Positions 11,558 to 23,900 are shown, counted from the stretch's first letter. The stretch is 64,000 nucleotides of DNA from Ovis canadensis (GCF_042477335.2 NC_091264.1:31931386-31995385); one strand, 5' to 3'. Numbers and translations are program-made. Notes: generated from the letters alone by a model not told the origin.

Positions 11558-13116
11558 GTATTCTCTGTGGCACCCCCGTTTGAGGTGAATGGTCTCCCAC
11601 GAGCTGTGCCCCTGAGCCTGCCCTACCAGGACTTCAAGAAGGATCTCTCCGATTACCGCGAAAGGGCTCGGCTGCTCAACAGGGTCCGGAGGGTAGGCTT
11701 CTCGCACATGCTACTCACACCTCCCCAGGTCCCACTGGCTCCTGCTCAGCCTCAAACAAATGGGAAGGAAGAAGAGGAGGAGGAGGAGGAGGAGGAGGAG
11801 GAGGAGGAGGAGGAGGAAGAGGAGGAAGAGGAGGAAGAGGAGGAAGAAGAAGAGGAGGAAGATGAAGAGGAGGAGGAGGAGGAGGAGGCAGTGGCCCTGG
11901 GGGAGGTTCTGGGGCCACACAGCGGCTCCAGCAGCGAGGGCAGTGAGAGGAGCACAGACCGGAGCCAGGAGGGTGCGCCTTCCACATTGCTGGCCGACGA
12001 CCAGAAAGAGTCCAGGGGCCGGGCCTCGATGGCTGACGGGGACCTGGAGCCTGAGGAGGGCTCCAAAACGCTGGTGCTCGTCTCCCCTGGTGACATGAAG
12101 AAGTCGCCCGTCACTGCTGACCTGGCCCCTGACCCCGACCTGGGCACTCTGGCCGCCCTCACCCCACAGCAGGAGCGGCCCCAGCCCACTGGCAGCCAGC
12201 TGGATGTGTCGGAGCCAGGCACCCTGTCCTCCGTCCTCAAGTCCGAGCCCAAGCCCCCCGGGCCTGGGGCAGGTCAGGGGACGGGAGCGGTGGCCATGGG
12301 GGCAGGGGGAGTGGCAGTCACCTCCTCACCCTTCACCAAAGTCGAGAGGACCTTTGTGCACATTGCGGAGAAAACCCACCTCAATGTCATGTCTTCCGGT
12401 GGACAAGCCTCCCGGTCTGAGGAGCTCAGCTCTGGGGGCGAGCTGGGCCTGGAGGTGCCCTCTGATGGGAGGGTGGCGGAGGAAGGGGCCTCCGCACACT
12501 TGGAGAATGGCATTGCCCTGTCAGGGCTGGAGAGCTGTGTCCCGTCAGTACTCCCAGGGAGCAGCCCCTTGGTGGTGGCCACAGACTCACTGCCCAACGG
12601 CCCAGCCCTGGCTGATGGGCCCACTCCCGTGTCCCTGCTGGAGCCAGGCCCCGAAAAACTGGCCACCATCTCTCCTAGTCGCCACGCCGTGCCAGGCCCC
12701 CGCCCCAGGAGCCGAATCCCTGTCCTGCTGTCTGAGGAGGACACGGGCTCGGAGCCCTCCGGCTCACTGTCGGCCAAAGAGCGGTGGGGCAAGCGGGCCC
12801 GACCGCAGCAAGACCTGGCGCGGCTGGTGATGGAAAAGAAGCAGGGCCGCCTGCTACTGCGCCTGGCCTCTGGGGCCTCGTCTTCTTCCAGCGAGGAGCA
12901 ACGCCGTGCCTCTGAGACTCTCTCAGGCACAGGCTCTGAGGAGGACACGCCTGCCTCCGAGCCTGCGGTGCCCAGGAAAGCCGGGCGGGCAGCTGCCACC
13001 AGGAGCCGGATCCCCCGCCCCATTAGCGTCCGCATGCCCACGCCTGCCACAGCCCAGCAGCCCCCCGACAGACCCCAAGGTGCGGCCCCAGCATCTGACA
13101 CAGCCATCACCAGCAG
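11558..13116 (+). CDS. TTBK1: TTBK1 long penultimate coding exon (poly-Glu exon)
   Basis: Single 1559-nt exon in phase 0 at its 5' end (GTA TTC TCT) and phase 2 at its 3' end (AGC AG|gtgaga). The frame opens further left, to 11447, but that part lies before the acceptor AG at 11556-11557 and is intron. The exon carries the acidic tract and most of the low-complexity regulatory tail. The opposite strand is also open for over 300 codons, which is a by-product of GC-rich codon use and not a second gene. Confidence 0.93.
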
Positions 13117-14154
13117 GTGAGAAACCGCTGCCAGTCCCAGGGGGGTGGGTGGTGGTGGTGGGGTGGCAGAGGGTGACCACAGAAAGCTTCCTCCAGGGGA
13201 GGCTTTCCTGGAGGCAAGGGATACTGATAATTCAGCCACACCTCCCCAACCAAGTCTCTCTTCTGACTTGGGTCCCAGCCCTGGCACTGGGCTCAAGGAA
13301 GTGTCTGGAGGGATGTCAAGGAGGCAGGCTTGGGAAAGGTTGATGGGGGATAGTGGGGTCCACACACAGTCTCTGGTGTGCCACGGGGCATTTAAGGCTC
13401 AAAGATAAAGGCTAGAATAGTTGGGAGAAAACATGACCCATATTAATATAAGCACGCGTATATAATACAGCAGAATGTAAAGATGAAACAGAGACATCAG
13501 AGAAAGCATGCAGCAAGCTCTTTTGTTAGCAGCCCGGGTGGGGGGGTGGGGGCATGGGGTGAGGGAGGGTGGCCCTTAGAGGCCCCGTCCTGGAGGACGG
13601 GGCACCACGCCTCAGTTTGTCTGCCTCGGTTTGATTGTCTGTGCCAAGGTCTCATCCTCAGGCTCATCCACCTCTGAGGATGCACGACTCGGGCTCAGTG
13701 CCCAGGGAGATTCTGAAACTGTCTCTCTTTTGTTTCTTTGCCCTCCTTCCGCATCTTCCGCAGGCTCCAGCTGCAGAAGCCCCCAGGGACGGCCATTGCT
13801 GCTGACCTCCGTCCCAAACAGCCCTCCGGCCGAGGCCCGGGCCCCGGGCGAGCCCCCACCGGCACCAGGCCCCCAGCCCCGCGCAGTCCCGGCCTTCCCG
13901 CCTCCTCCGCGCACCATCCCAGCGCGTCCCCGCGGAGCCGGTCCTTGTCCCGAAAAGAGAGCCCCTCCCCTTCGCACCAGGCCCGGCCCGGGCCCGCCCC
14001 ACCCCGGGGCGCCCCGCAGGCCCGGGCGCAGCCTGAAGGCACCCCCTCCCCTTTGGGGGGCCCCAAGAAAGGACCCAGAGGGAAAGTCCAGACTCAGCGC
14101 GCAGCAACCAAAGGCCTGGCGGGGGTTGCGGAGAGTCGGGCGGGGGCCAGATAA
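11558..14154 (+). CDS. TTBK1: TTBK1 C-terminal part, tau-tubulin kinase 1 (two last coding exons)
   Basis: TTBK1 is a neuron-enriched Ser/Thr kinase of the casein-kinase-1 superfamily that phosphorylates tau and tubulin. Only its long non-catalytic C-terminal half is in the window; the kinase domain is upstream of it. Two exons are read: 11558-13116 (acceptor cttgcag, donor gtgaga) and 13764-14154 (acceptor ttccgcag, stop TAA at 14152-14154). They splice through a shared Arg codon (AG|G) and give 1950 nt, 649 residues plus stop. The piece opens [20 protein letters not shown], which matches the vertebrate TTBK1 tail closely. It then has a 40-residue acidic tract (31 Glu, Asp, 8 Glu) at 11768-11887, a Ser/Glu-rich disordered middle, the [20 protein letters not shown] segment and a basic, Pro-rich end (KKGPRGK, ending GAR). 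Reading phase is kept across the junction. Identification rests on remembered family sequence and on synteny with SLC22A7. Confidence 0.95.
11768..11887 (+). repeat. TTBK1: (GAG/GAA)n coding repeat, poly-glutamate tract
   Basis: Forty codons: 31 Glu, one Asp (GAT at 11861-11863), then eight Glu. GAG dominates, with GAA interruptions that are denser in the middle, so it is an imperfect trinucleotide repeat in frame. A poly-Glu tract at this place is a known feature of mammalian TTBK1. Its length is likely polymorphic (inference). Confidence 0.95.
13764..14154 (+). CDS. TTBK1: TTBK1 terminal coding exon
   Basis: 391-nt coding part of the last exon. It starts after the acceptor AG at 13762-13763 with [20 protein letters not shown] and ends RAGAR-stop. 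It is very GC- and CpG-rich, Pro/Arg/Ser-rich and without a fold that can be predicted by eye. The frame from the preceding exon continues with no break. Confidence 0.92.
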
Positions 14155-17105
14155 TGATGCGCGCGGCTCTCTGCGGCCCCCCCACCCTCACCCCGGCCCC
14201 CCACCCGCAGCCGGCCACACTGAAACAGCTCCCAGCACAGCCTTAGGCGCCTGACGCGCGCCACCCGTGCACCCAGCTTCCCGCCTGCACCCGCGAGGAC
14301 GCGCGCCAGCACACACAGCGACCACCCGTCAGCCCTGCCGATTGGGGCACCGGGCCCCGGGGGAGCGCCCACCTCCCCATCCTTCCCCTTCCCCGCCTCT
14401 CCTCCCGCTGCCCTTCAGGTGGGGCAGGCTCACCCTCCGCCCCGGGGAAGGCTCAGCGACTTTTCACCAAGGACTCCACTAATGGGGACCCCTGCTCACC
14501 CACCAGGCCTCTGCTGTTCCCCATGCCCCCCGAGGGAACTCTGCTTACACATCCTGCGGCGTCTTTTCCTCCTCCTGACCCTCTTCCAGCCAAAGCCCCC
14601 CCCTCCCACTGCCCCCCTTTTTGGAAAGGCAGCCTCAAATTCCAGAAATGGAGGCTCCAGCCTCCCACTAGGGGCTAATCCCACCATCCCTTGGGAGCTC
14701 AGGTGGTTGGAAAGCCTCTTCTCAGCTGCCAGACTGGAGTTGGAGAGGTGAGACCTAGGAGCCATTGGTCTACTCAGGTGTGAGGGGGCAGGTGTGACCT
14801 GCCCCAGAGTCAGCACTGTCCTTGACACCCCTGTGGGAAGCAGTGGGCAGGTGATGGGAGAAGGGTGCTCCCTCACATCCCTAGGGTACAACGACCCCCT
14901 TCCCCTAAGTTTGTGTGGAAACCATCAAGTGTGCAGGGGCTGCTTTCCTGGGCAAGAGTTTCCCAGTGGGAAGTTGCGGGGTTGGGGGAGGGGCGGGGCT
15001 TTAAAGAAAACGTTTCACCCCTTCCCGTGGTCCCCTGATCTAGTGCTAAGGACCCCTCACCATCAGGAATTCCTTCTTGCCATCTAACCTCAATCTTGCC
15101 TACTGCAGTTTCAGCCAACTTCTCTCTCTCCTGAAATCAGTGGGGGTGGAGAATGACTGGTTATCATCTTCTCTGCACTGGCCCTTTGGAGATTCAGGGA
15201 CCCAGTTCTGGCTGCATCACCCTCTCTGTCCTCCTGGCGCTGAAGAGTGGGCTGGATCAGACCACCATCTCCCCTACGGGAGAGAGAGCAGAAATAGGCA
15301 GACAGACTGACAGACAGCTGGCCCCTGGACTCGAGGCAGAAAGGCCCTTCTCACTTCTGTATGTTTCTATGATGGGTCCAGCCCCAGTGCCCTCCACCTC
15401 TAGCTCACCCTTCAGCCTGTCCCCTCTTGTTCTAAGCCAGCCCATGCAGCTGAGCAGTCCCTGCAGAGGGTGAGGCCTGCGCTGCTCCATGAATGGATAT
15501 GAGGCCTCCTCCTGGGTCTGGCTCCTGCATAGCTCATCCCCACTGATCATCAGCCTCAACTGCCTTCATCTGGGCCAAGGGGCTGCAGAGGGGATAGTCA
15601 ACCTGCCCATTTGGGACAGGTCCCCTGCGCTCTTCCTCCATCCTCGGCACCCACAGCCTCTGTCCCCTGGCATGGTCCCTGTTCTTCCCTGGGTCACAGA
15701 GAGCAGGGCAAGACAACCTGGGGAAGAGGAATAAAGGCCCCAGCCTGCCCTAGTGGTCTGGCAGCATCCAGCCTCCATCCCTTAGAAGGATGCCCGTGAG
15801 GAAATCGGCCCTGAGAGAAGCCTGGTGGTGCCAGCTGAAGCCCCTGATGGAGAGTTGGCAGGCTTGGGCAGCTGCTTCTATGTTGAGGTGGTGGCTTCTC
15901 TGCAGACCAGCCCAGGGGAGGACTCCAGGGTGGATGGCCTTCAAGGTTCACCCTTCACTGACGCAGAAGCTCCCAGAACACTCAGGAAACCTCTACGGAC
16001 AGAGCCCTCTTTGTCAACCCGAGACCCATCCCAAGGCCTCTACTGCCCTCTGGGTCCAGCAGAGGGGGTGGAGGAGGGGCCACTCCTTCCCACCTAGAGC
16101 TTCTTCGAATGACAATCAGCTCGTGCCAGGTGGGGACCAGGGCATGACCCCTGGTGCCCAGGTCCTGGGCCTGTTCCTTGCCACCAACCGAACTGTGAAT
16201 GTAGGGCCCCCCAGCCTCACCCCTGCCCCAGGACCAACAACACCCTGGTTTGGTGTTGGGAGGAAAAAGGGGGCGGCCTGAGAGAGCCCCAAACCCATCC
16301 CACACTCTAGCTTCATCCAGCACTCGAGCTGGGCAGAGACACAAAACCCTGTCTGCCCTTGGGATTCCGGACCTCCCTAGGGCTCCCAACTGACCTCAGG
16401 CCTCTGCGTCATTGAATGTCACCGAGGTGGGGGAGGAGAGGAGGGGGCAAGTGTGTGGGGGAGCTAGGGTACTGACTCTGCCCCTCCCAGCCCCAGAAGG
16501 GTCTAGGGCAGAGGAAAACACCACCTTCCAGTGCCCCCATCTCCCACTGCAGTCTCCTCCCCCTTGGGCACCCATTCCTGCCCACCAAGCCCTCCCAGTC
16601 CTGAGCCCCTTCTCTATAAAAGAGTGTTACACCACCACCACACCCTCCAGCATTTCCCCATTGCCACTGCCTGTGTCACTGGCTCAGATGCAGGTCTGCT
16701 CACCCCAGAACATGCCTCCCCTCCCCAGCTGCACTGTGCACGAAGAGGGTGCAGGTGAGGAGCTGTGCCCCCAATATGTGGGCTGCCCCCTTCCCAGCTT
16801 CTCGCAGGGGCCTGGCTTGTGCAGTCTTCTCAGCTGGGGTGGGGTCAGGGGGAATCCGCCCTGGTGAGCATGGGGTGAGGGGCAGGGAGTTGCCCTTCCC
16901 CTCCCTGGGGAAGCCACTGAAGAATGTTTACATGCCAAACAGAATGTAACACCCTCCCCCACCCCTCCTAGTCACTGCATGGCCTCTGCCCACCTTGCAC
17001 CTGTACATCCCCACCCCAGCACCCTGGAAGCCGCTGTCATGATTAGATCGGGTCTCGGAAGGGAAGTAGCCATCACACCATTAAAAAGCCTGTGGACCTT
17101 TCTTT
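14155..17105 (+). other. TTBK1: TTBK1 3' UTR
   Basis: About 2.9 kb without a recognisable exon, CpG-rich for the first 250 bases and C-rich after that. It ends just beyond an ATTAAA signal. The long 3' UTR agrees with the known size of TTBK1 mRNA relative to its coding part (from memory). Short open frames in it overlap on both strands and are not supported. Confidence 0.75.
17080..17085 (+). terminator. TTBK1: TTBK1 poly(A) signal ATTAAA (candidate)
   Basis: ATTAAA followed within 30 bases by a T-rich and then TG-rich stretch (tttctttctgttggcctgg), the normal layout of a cleavage site. It is the first such signal with a good downstream element after the TTBK1 stop codon. Confidence 0.65.
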
Positions 17106-17499
17106 CTGTTGGCCTGGACTCTTTTTACTTTGGGGGATAGTACAAAGCCCAGGCCTTGGGGCTGGGAGTAGGCAGCGGGGAGAGAGCAGGCTGGTGGGAA
17201 TGTGAGGAGGGACTGTCCTGGAGGTTGGTTGTCTGCAGAAGAGGACATGGAAGCTCAGGCTGCATACAGGTAATTTGCGCAGAGTCACACGGGTGGAAGG
17301 GGATGGCCCTGCTGTCTCTGATAGCAAAGCTCGGGCTCTCTCTGCTCCCCTGGCTCCAAGAGACTTTTAAGTGTAGCTTTTGTAGAGAGGGAAGGGGGAA
17401 TTTTCATTGCCCCCAAGTTTACAGACAAAAGAACAAGTGTTTGGAAAACCAGAAAGTACAGCAGCTTATAGACAAGGAAGAATAATGATCAGTATTCTA

Positions 17500-18100
17500 G
17501 CAAAATCTATGAAAATCACAAATGAACAGAGCCTCTGACCCAGCATCTCCACTCCTAGAAATGTATCTTTAAGGATATACCTGTAAACTCACCAAATTAT
17601 ATGTCCTAAGTAATTCATGGCAGCATCCTTTGAACTCCGCAAAGCCTCATCTACAATTCCAAAAGCCAGAAAGTTCTGAAAACTGGGAGACAGACATCCC
17701 ATTAGCTCAGCATCAACTCATTTGATATACAAACCTGACAAGACCATTTATAGTCTTTATTAATTCCACTTACCATACATATTTGCAGTGAAGTATTAAT
17801 GTGTTTGGTTATGGGATGCTGCCTTAGGTCCTATTGGGGTGTTTCCCAATATATGGACTATACACTGAGTTGCCTAACTCTAAATGTATTCTGAATTCTA
17901 AAAGATTTTCAATTGTTTGGATCAGAGACTGTAAACCTGTAAAAAGCAAGCGCTGAGAAACAATCTAAATGTCCATTTAATGGGGGCCTTTTAATAGAGC
18001 ATGTGATGTTGTAGGGTGCTGTGAAGCTCTGCCATGAAGGAGGGGGCTTTTTGTATCTAGTAAAAGGACTGTGTGTGTAATGTCCACCTATTTAGATGAG
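17500..18100 (+). mobile_element. Old L1 3' fragment (interrupted)
   Basis: ctgacccagcatctccactc and gaaacaatctaaatgtccat are the conserved 3' ORF2/UTR phrases of mammalian L1. The element is diverged and gapped (roughly 17660-17940 is less recognisable). Confidence 0.6.
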
Positions 18101-18729
18101 TTAGAGGCCTCTGGTTGCTTTGGGAGGCCAGGGGGGTGGGGGGAGGGATGCTGCAGTGGAGTGTACTTGCTATACTTTCTGCATTTTGGACCCTAGGTTC
18201 AGTATGTGTGAATCTTTCACCTAGACAATACATAAACAACTTCTATCCCAGGGCAGACTCCCAGCACTGCCTGGGATCCGAGGGAAAAGGACGAAGGCTT
18301 TGATGTCCTGCTCTCCCTCTGAGAAGACCACCCCACCACAGCTCTGACATCCCAGAGCCTGTGTAACCATCTCCTGTTTCTTTCTTTTGACATGATGCAA
18401 GGGAGCTCTAGGGCCTGATTCACTAGCTTTCAGTGGGACCCCCACATGCTTTTACCTTCCTTCTTGTTCAAAAATGTCAAAAGCAGGTCATGTTTGTAAT
18501 AAACAGGCAAGTGCTAAAAGCATGTAAAATAAAACACAAAAGGCTCCCATCCACAAACCTGACCATCTAGAGGCAATCCTTGTGAACCCGTTGGTGTGTA
18601 CCATCTCAGACCTTTTAGGTTTATAATAATAGCACTCTTTCCATATGTATTTCTTATAAATAGAGGAGCATATTATACCTACTATTCTGAAAAGCGATTT
18701 TTACACCTAACATCTTAAAATACAGATCT

Positions 18730-19130
18730 TCCTTGTTTTTAGTATATTCATAGAGTTGTACAACCAGTCATCACAATCAAAGTTAGAATATTTCCATCAG
18801 CTCCAGAAAGAAACACCATACTTATCAGCAATCACTCCCATTTCTCCCCAACCCCTCAAGCCCGAGGCAACCACTAGTCTATTTTCTGTGTCTGTATCAT
18901 TTGCCTATTTTGGACATTTCATATCATTGGAATTGCACCATATGTGGCTCTTTGTGACTGCCTTCCTTACCCAGCACGTTTCCAAGGTTGATCCATGTTT
19001 AGATCTTATCAGTACTTCATTCCTTTTTAAGGCTGAATGATATTCTGTTGTAGGGATAGACCACATTTTGTTTATCCATTCATCGACTGATAGACTTTGG
19101 GTTGCTTCTACCTTTTGGCTACTATGATTA
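18730..19130 (-). mobile_element. Old L1 3' fragment, antisense
   Basis: Shows the reverse L1 3'-end text: gcaaccactagtctattttc, cagtacttcattccttttta, atgatattctgttgtaggga, and ttatccattcatcgactgat. Confidence 0.75.
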
Positions 19131-19133
19131 TTT

Positions 19134-19330
19134 CCTTAATACTTATTTATTTATGTCAGGTCTTAGTTGTAACACATAGGATCTTTAAGCTGTGGCATGT
19201 GAACCCTTAGTTGCATGTTGTGGGATCTTAGCTGTGGCATATGGAATCTAGTTTTCTGACCAGGGATCGAACTTGGACTCCCTTCTTTGGGAACATGGAG
19301 TCTTAGCCATTGGACCACCAGGGAAGTCCC
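19134..19330 (-). mobile_element. Ruminant CHR/ART2-type tRNA SINE, antisense
   Basis: Runs from a tatttatttatg tail to the reversed head cattggaccaccagggaagt. It has the reverse box gaccagggatcgaacttgg of a tRNA-derived SINE. It is inserted directly after the antisense L1 piece. Confidence 0.75.
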
Positions 19331-20399
19331 TGATAAAGGGTTTTAAACAGATATTACCCTGTCGGATCTGTGTTTTAAAATGTTCATTACAGTGGGTGTG
19401 TCAGGGCGGGGGGTGGGAGGTGGGGTGGGGGTAGGAGGTGGGGCAGGTTTGAGAAGGGTGAGACTGGAGCCAGTGGGAGGGGCTTGTATCACTTGTTTTA
19501 ACCCTCCTGCCAGACTACATGTTCACTGAGGGCAGGGACTGTGGCAGAGGCATCTTTCTACCTTACAAAATGCTGAGGTTGCATTAGAGACTCAACAGCT
19601 CTTGTTAATACTACTACCACCCGTCATCACCACCAAATCACTCCCAAGTCTACTAGCATCACCAGTAACACACACCATATCAACAATGTAGCTCTTTCCC
19701 CAGAGCTTTCTCAGGGAGTCCAGCCTAGGGCAGACTGGAACATCTCCAGCTCAGCAGCTTGGGTTGAAGACTGGGGCCAGAGTCAGGGGTCCAGGTCTTC
19801 TCTCTGCTGCTGAGTCAGTGGCTGGTGACCCCAGGCAGAGGTGTTCTCAGCCTCCCAAATTGTTCTCCTTATCTGTTCAAAGAGGGGGCTAGATTAAATG
19901 AGAGATTTTCAAAAAAAATTGTTTTTTCAGCTTAGGCCCTTGAGAAGCTTATTTGCTTAGAAATCTAGAGCCCTTGGAATACGATGTGACAATCTCCCAG
20001 CTTTGCCAACCTGGTAGAATCAGATCAGAACGAGTCTGACATTGCTGGCTTCTACTGTGCTTTCGTGGCAGGGGCCATGAATGAGAACTGAGGGGGAAGA
20101 TCAGACAAATTCTGAGTCTTAGGCATTCACTGCAGGCAACTAGGTCAAGACCTTGGCAAACTCCTTCCTTCCCTACCACCACCCCCCATTCACCACAGGG
20201 TAATCTGGGAAGCTCCTGAAATAGAGTCAGAGGGCAGGCAGATGGGACTGTGTGTATGGGAAGAGCCCCTGAGTGAAAAAATGGAAGGGTAATGGGTCTG
20301 GGATCCCCAGGTCAGCCAGACTGGTGTGGTTTCAGGTGTGTTTCTGCCTGGGACATATGCTCCAGGTAGGAGTACAGGAAGGCCTCGTGTTCCCTTCCT

Positions 20400-20977
20400 G
20401 TGTACGGGAAGGGTTCTCAGCCGGAAGTACCCTTCACCTGGTTAGGACCTAGATCTCGGTCTTGAATACCGAGCTGCCGGCCAGGCTGTGGCTACAAATA
20501 GACACAGATGAACTAAGGCTTCATAGGACAAAGGGCATCCAGGGAGAGCTGGCACTGTGCTCCAGGGGACTTCTCCTTTTAGGGACCCTTGGAAGTGCTG
20601 CTGACCAAGGGGCTAGGGCCTCATCTCCCACACACCCAGCTACCCCCTGGCAGCTCAAGGTTACCCCACTTGGTCCTTGAGCACCAATATGTAAGTCACA
20701 GAGCCACAATGTCAGTGACTTCTGAGTGGATGGCAGCCCCTCCCCCCTTTTCCCCTCCTCTCCCAGGGAACTAAGCCAGACAGGCAGGGATCCCTGGAGA
20801 CCTGGGAGGGCCCCATCCTGGGCCAGCCCCTGAGGGCTGGATTCTGACTGAAGGCTTTCTGCTCATCAGTCTGTCTCTCCCGCCTCCAGAGTCCAAGGGT
20901 TCAAGTGGTGGGTGGTTTGAGCTGTGCTGGGCACTATAGAGGGAGTCCACGCAGGAGAAGTTTGGTGGGTAAGCAGC
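20400..20977 (+). promoter_or_regulatory. SLC22A7: SLC22A7 promoter / 5' UTR region
   Basis: Sequence directly upstream of the start codon, without a CpG island and without a clear TATA box. AGTCCAAGGGTTCA at 20890-20903 is two nuclear-receptor-like half-sites in a direct repeat with 2 bases between. HNF4-alpha control of OAT2 is known in human, but this site is only a candidate. The transcription start was not determined. Confidence 0.4.
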
Positions 20978-23900
20978 ATGGGATTCGAGGAGCTGCTAGA
21001 GAAGGTGGGCGGCTTTGGGCCCTTCCAGCTGCGGAATGTGGCCCTGCTGGCCCTGCCCCGGGTGCTGCTGCCCATGCACTTCCTCTTGCCCATCTTCCTG
21101 GCTGCCGTGCCAGCCCACCACTGTGCCCTGCCTGGGGCCCCGGACAACTTCAGCAACCAGGATGCATGGCTGGAGGCCCACCTGCCCCGGGAGCCTGACG
21201 GCAGGCTCAGCGCCTGCCTCCGCTTCACCCATCCGCAGGCCCTCCCCAACAGCACGTTGTGGGGAGAGGGGCAGGACCCTGGGGAGCAACCAGAGGGTGA
21301 GCCCTCCACAGTGTCCTGTCCTCAGGGCTGGGAGTACAACCACTCGGAATTCTCCTCCACCATTGCAACCGAGGTACCCGAGCTGGGAGGTTGGGGGACA
21401 TGTGAGTGAATGGGTGTGCCATTGCCTTGGGTGATTACCATGTGGGCATTAGATACATTACTTTACCTTTGAGAGTCACCATTTACCAATCTGTAGATGG
21501 GGTCTATAACTTTAAAGCACTGAGCTTAGTTCCTGGCTTGTGGTAAAGGCCCTGTTTAAGAACTGCTATTACCACTTGGGAGGTGATTAGGGCAAGGGAG
21601 GAGTAAGTTGGCTCCAGGGAGCTGGGGCAGAGATTTGAGAAGGGTTTTTCTGTTCTAAGAGGTGGAAAAACAATAGAAGACTCCTTCTCTCCCTTCTTTT
21701 TTCCAGGCCCCAGGTCTAGGATTTATGTAATTCATCTGGAGGATGGAGGAGGAGGTGGGGGACAGTCTGTCTGGGAAGGAGCAGAACTCTTGTCATCATA
21801 GTCAAGGCCTTCCATGGGAAAAAACTGAGGTTGCAGGACTGGGGTGGGGGGCAAAGTTTTCTACCCACAAGCTGGAGGGAATAGTTGGGGACTTATTATC
21901 TTACATGGAGGTACCAGGATGGCACAGTTGACCTCAGAAAGCCCCAGGGTCTGGGAGAAGAGGGATTGGTACCAGCTGGAAGGGGCCTATGCCCATAGGA
22001 GGCCCCTCCCTGCCTGTTCCTGCAGTGGGACCTTGTGTGTGACCAGAAAGGCCTGAACAAAGCCACTTCCACCTTCTTCTTCGCCGGTGTGCTGGTGGGG
22101 GCCGTGGCCTACGGATACCTGTCTGACAGGTCGGGTGAGGTAGAGGGGGCCAATACGGAGTGGGGTGGGGAACCGTCTTCCACTAACTGTAGTATGGGAC
22201 TTCCCGTCTACAGGGTGCTGACCCTGCGTGACCCCTGTGCAGGTTTGGGCGGCGCCGCCTGCTGCTGGTGGCCTACGTGAGCTCCCTGGTGCTGGGCCTG
22301 GCGTCTGCAGCCTCGGTCAGCTACCTCATGTTTGCCATCACTCGAACCCTCACTGGCATGGCTCTGGCTGGCTTCACCATCATTGTGATGCCACTGGGTA
22401 AGGCACGCAAAGAATGGGTAGGACCTACAGTCAAAGGTGAGACTGAGCCCATCTGGCCCTTGCTAACTGTCTTCCTGCCTCCAACCCCTGCCCTGGCCCA
22501 GAACTGGAGTGGCTGGACGTGAGACACCGGACCGTGGCAGGTGTCCTGAGCAGCACCTTCTGGACAGGGGGTGTGATGCTGTTGGGACTGATCGGCTACC
22601 TGATACGGGATTGGCGATGGCTCCTGCTGACTGTCACCCTGCCTTGTGCCCCAGGCATCCTTACCCTCTGGTGAGACTTGTGGGCAGCTGGGGAGTGGGA
22701 GACACAGAAGCCAGAGACAGAATGAATCACTTCCCAGGTGTCTCAGAGGTAAAGAATCCTCCTGCCAATGCAGGAGACGCGGGTTTGATCCCTGGGTCAG
22801 GAAGATTCCCTGGAGGAGGAAATGGCAACCCACTCCAGTATTCTTGCCTGGAGAATCCCATGTACAGAGGAGCCTGGTGGGCTACAGTCCATGGGGTTGC
22901 AAAGAGTCAGACACGGCCGAGCGACTGAACACACACGCATGGACGAGATTTGAAAGAGAAACTGAGATGAAGAGAAACAGTCAGTGACCAAGAAAGAGAA
23001 AGAGAGACAAACATCGGTATAAAGAGGATCGCATCGGGCATGTGAAGGAGAGACAGAGAGAACAAAATATAGATAGAGATGGAATGACAGAGGCAGAACT
23101 GCTGAGAGACAGTGAGAGACCAGGACTGAAAGGCAGATTCAGAGGCACAGACAGAGCGACAGGGGAGCTGGGGATGCAGAGACAGAGCAAAGCACAAACA
23201 GGCTGGTGCCCGGGACGAGTGGAGCTGGGGCAAAGCCAGCACAGGAGTCCAGACAGGAGGGTGAGAGGCTGGGTGAGGTGGCCACTTCACTGCCTCCCCC
23301 AAGTGAACTGGTTTTGGATGATCCCTCTGGGTATGTCTGTGTGTCTGTCTCTCTTTCATCCTCTGCCCTCCTGGTCACCTGTGGGAGAAGTGATAGCTAG
23401 TGCTGGGGGCTGAGGTTTTGGGAGTGAGACCAATTCATTTGAGCAGAGCAGGGAATCTCAGGCTGTGGGGTACGTAGGCCTCGGCAAAGAAGAGTGGGCA
23501 GAGGTGGCTATGAAATTGGGCCTTAACAGATGAACAGTTCATCAGATGAGGAGGGCTTGGGAAGGGAACATGTTCCAGGCTGAGGGTACTGTGTGGGGAA
23601 GAGCCTGGAGGCAGACAGGTGTGCCCAAGAGGGAGATGTGGCTTAGGGCGGCGACTCTGACTGAAGGGCCTCCTCCTGTCCCCCAGGTGGGTGCCTGAAT
23701 CTGCCCGCTGGCTTCTGACCCAGGGCCGTGTGGAAGAGGCCCACAGGTACCTGCTCCACTGTGCCAGGCTCAATGGGCGGCCTGTGGGTGAGGACAGCCT
23801 GAGCCGGGAGGTGAGAGTGAATGCATGTTGTGCTTGTGTGCAAGTGCATGCTTGTGTGTGAGTGTGGGGGTCAGCAGGTTGTGTCAAGGGTCCCCTTCCT

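Larger units (their letters stand above)
17106..20880. other. TTBK1-SLC22A7 intergenic region
   Basis: Holds the two old L1 pieces and the SINE listed separately, a G-run cluster (19404-19443) and MIR-like text near 19720-19910. No exon was recognised. The right-hand 500 bases are probably the SLC22A7 promoter. Confidence 0.7.

Noticed and set aside
11711-11987. Antisense poly-Leu/poly-Pro/poly-Ser frames opposite the poly-Glu tract
   Set aside because: Pure products of reading the GAG/GAA repeat in reverse.
12274-13365. 363-codon minus-strand frame opposite the TTBK1 exon
   Set aside because: Runs opposite a well-supported coding exon and past its donor into the intron; composition effect.
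20924-20977. Upstream in-frame ATG of SLC22A7
   Set aside because: Adds 18 residues not seen in the family; the ATG at 20978 gives the conserved N-terminus.
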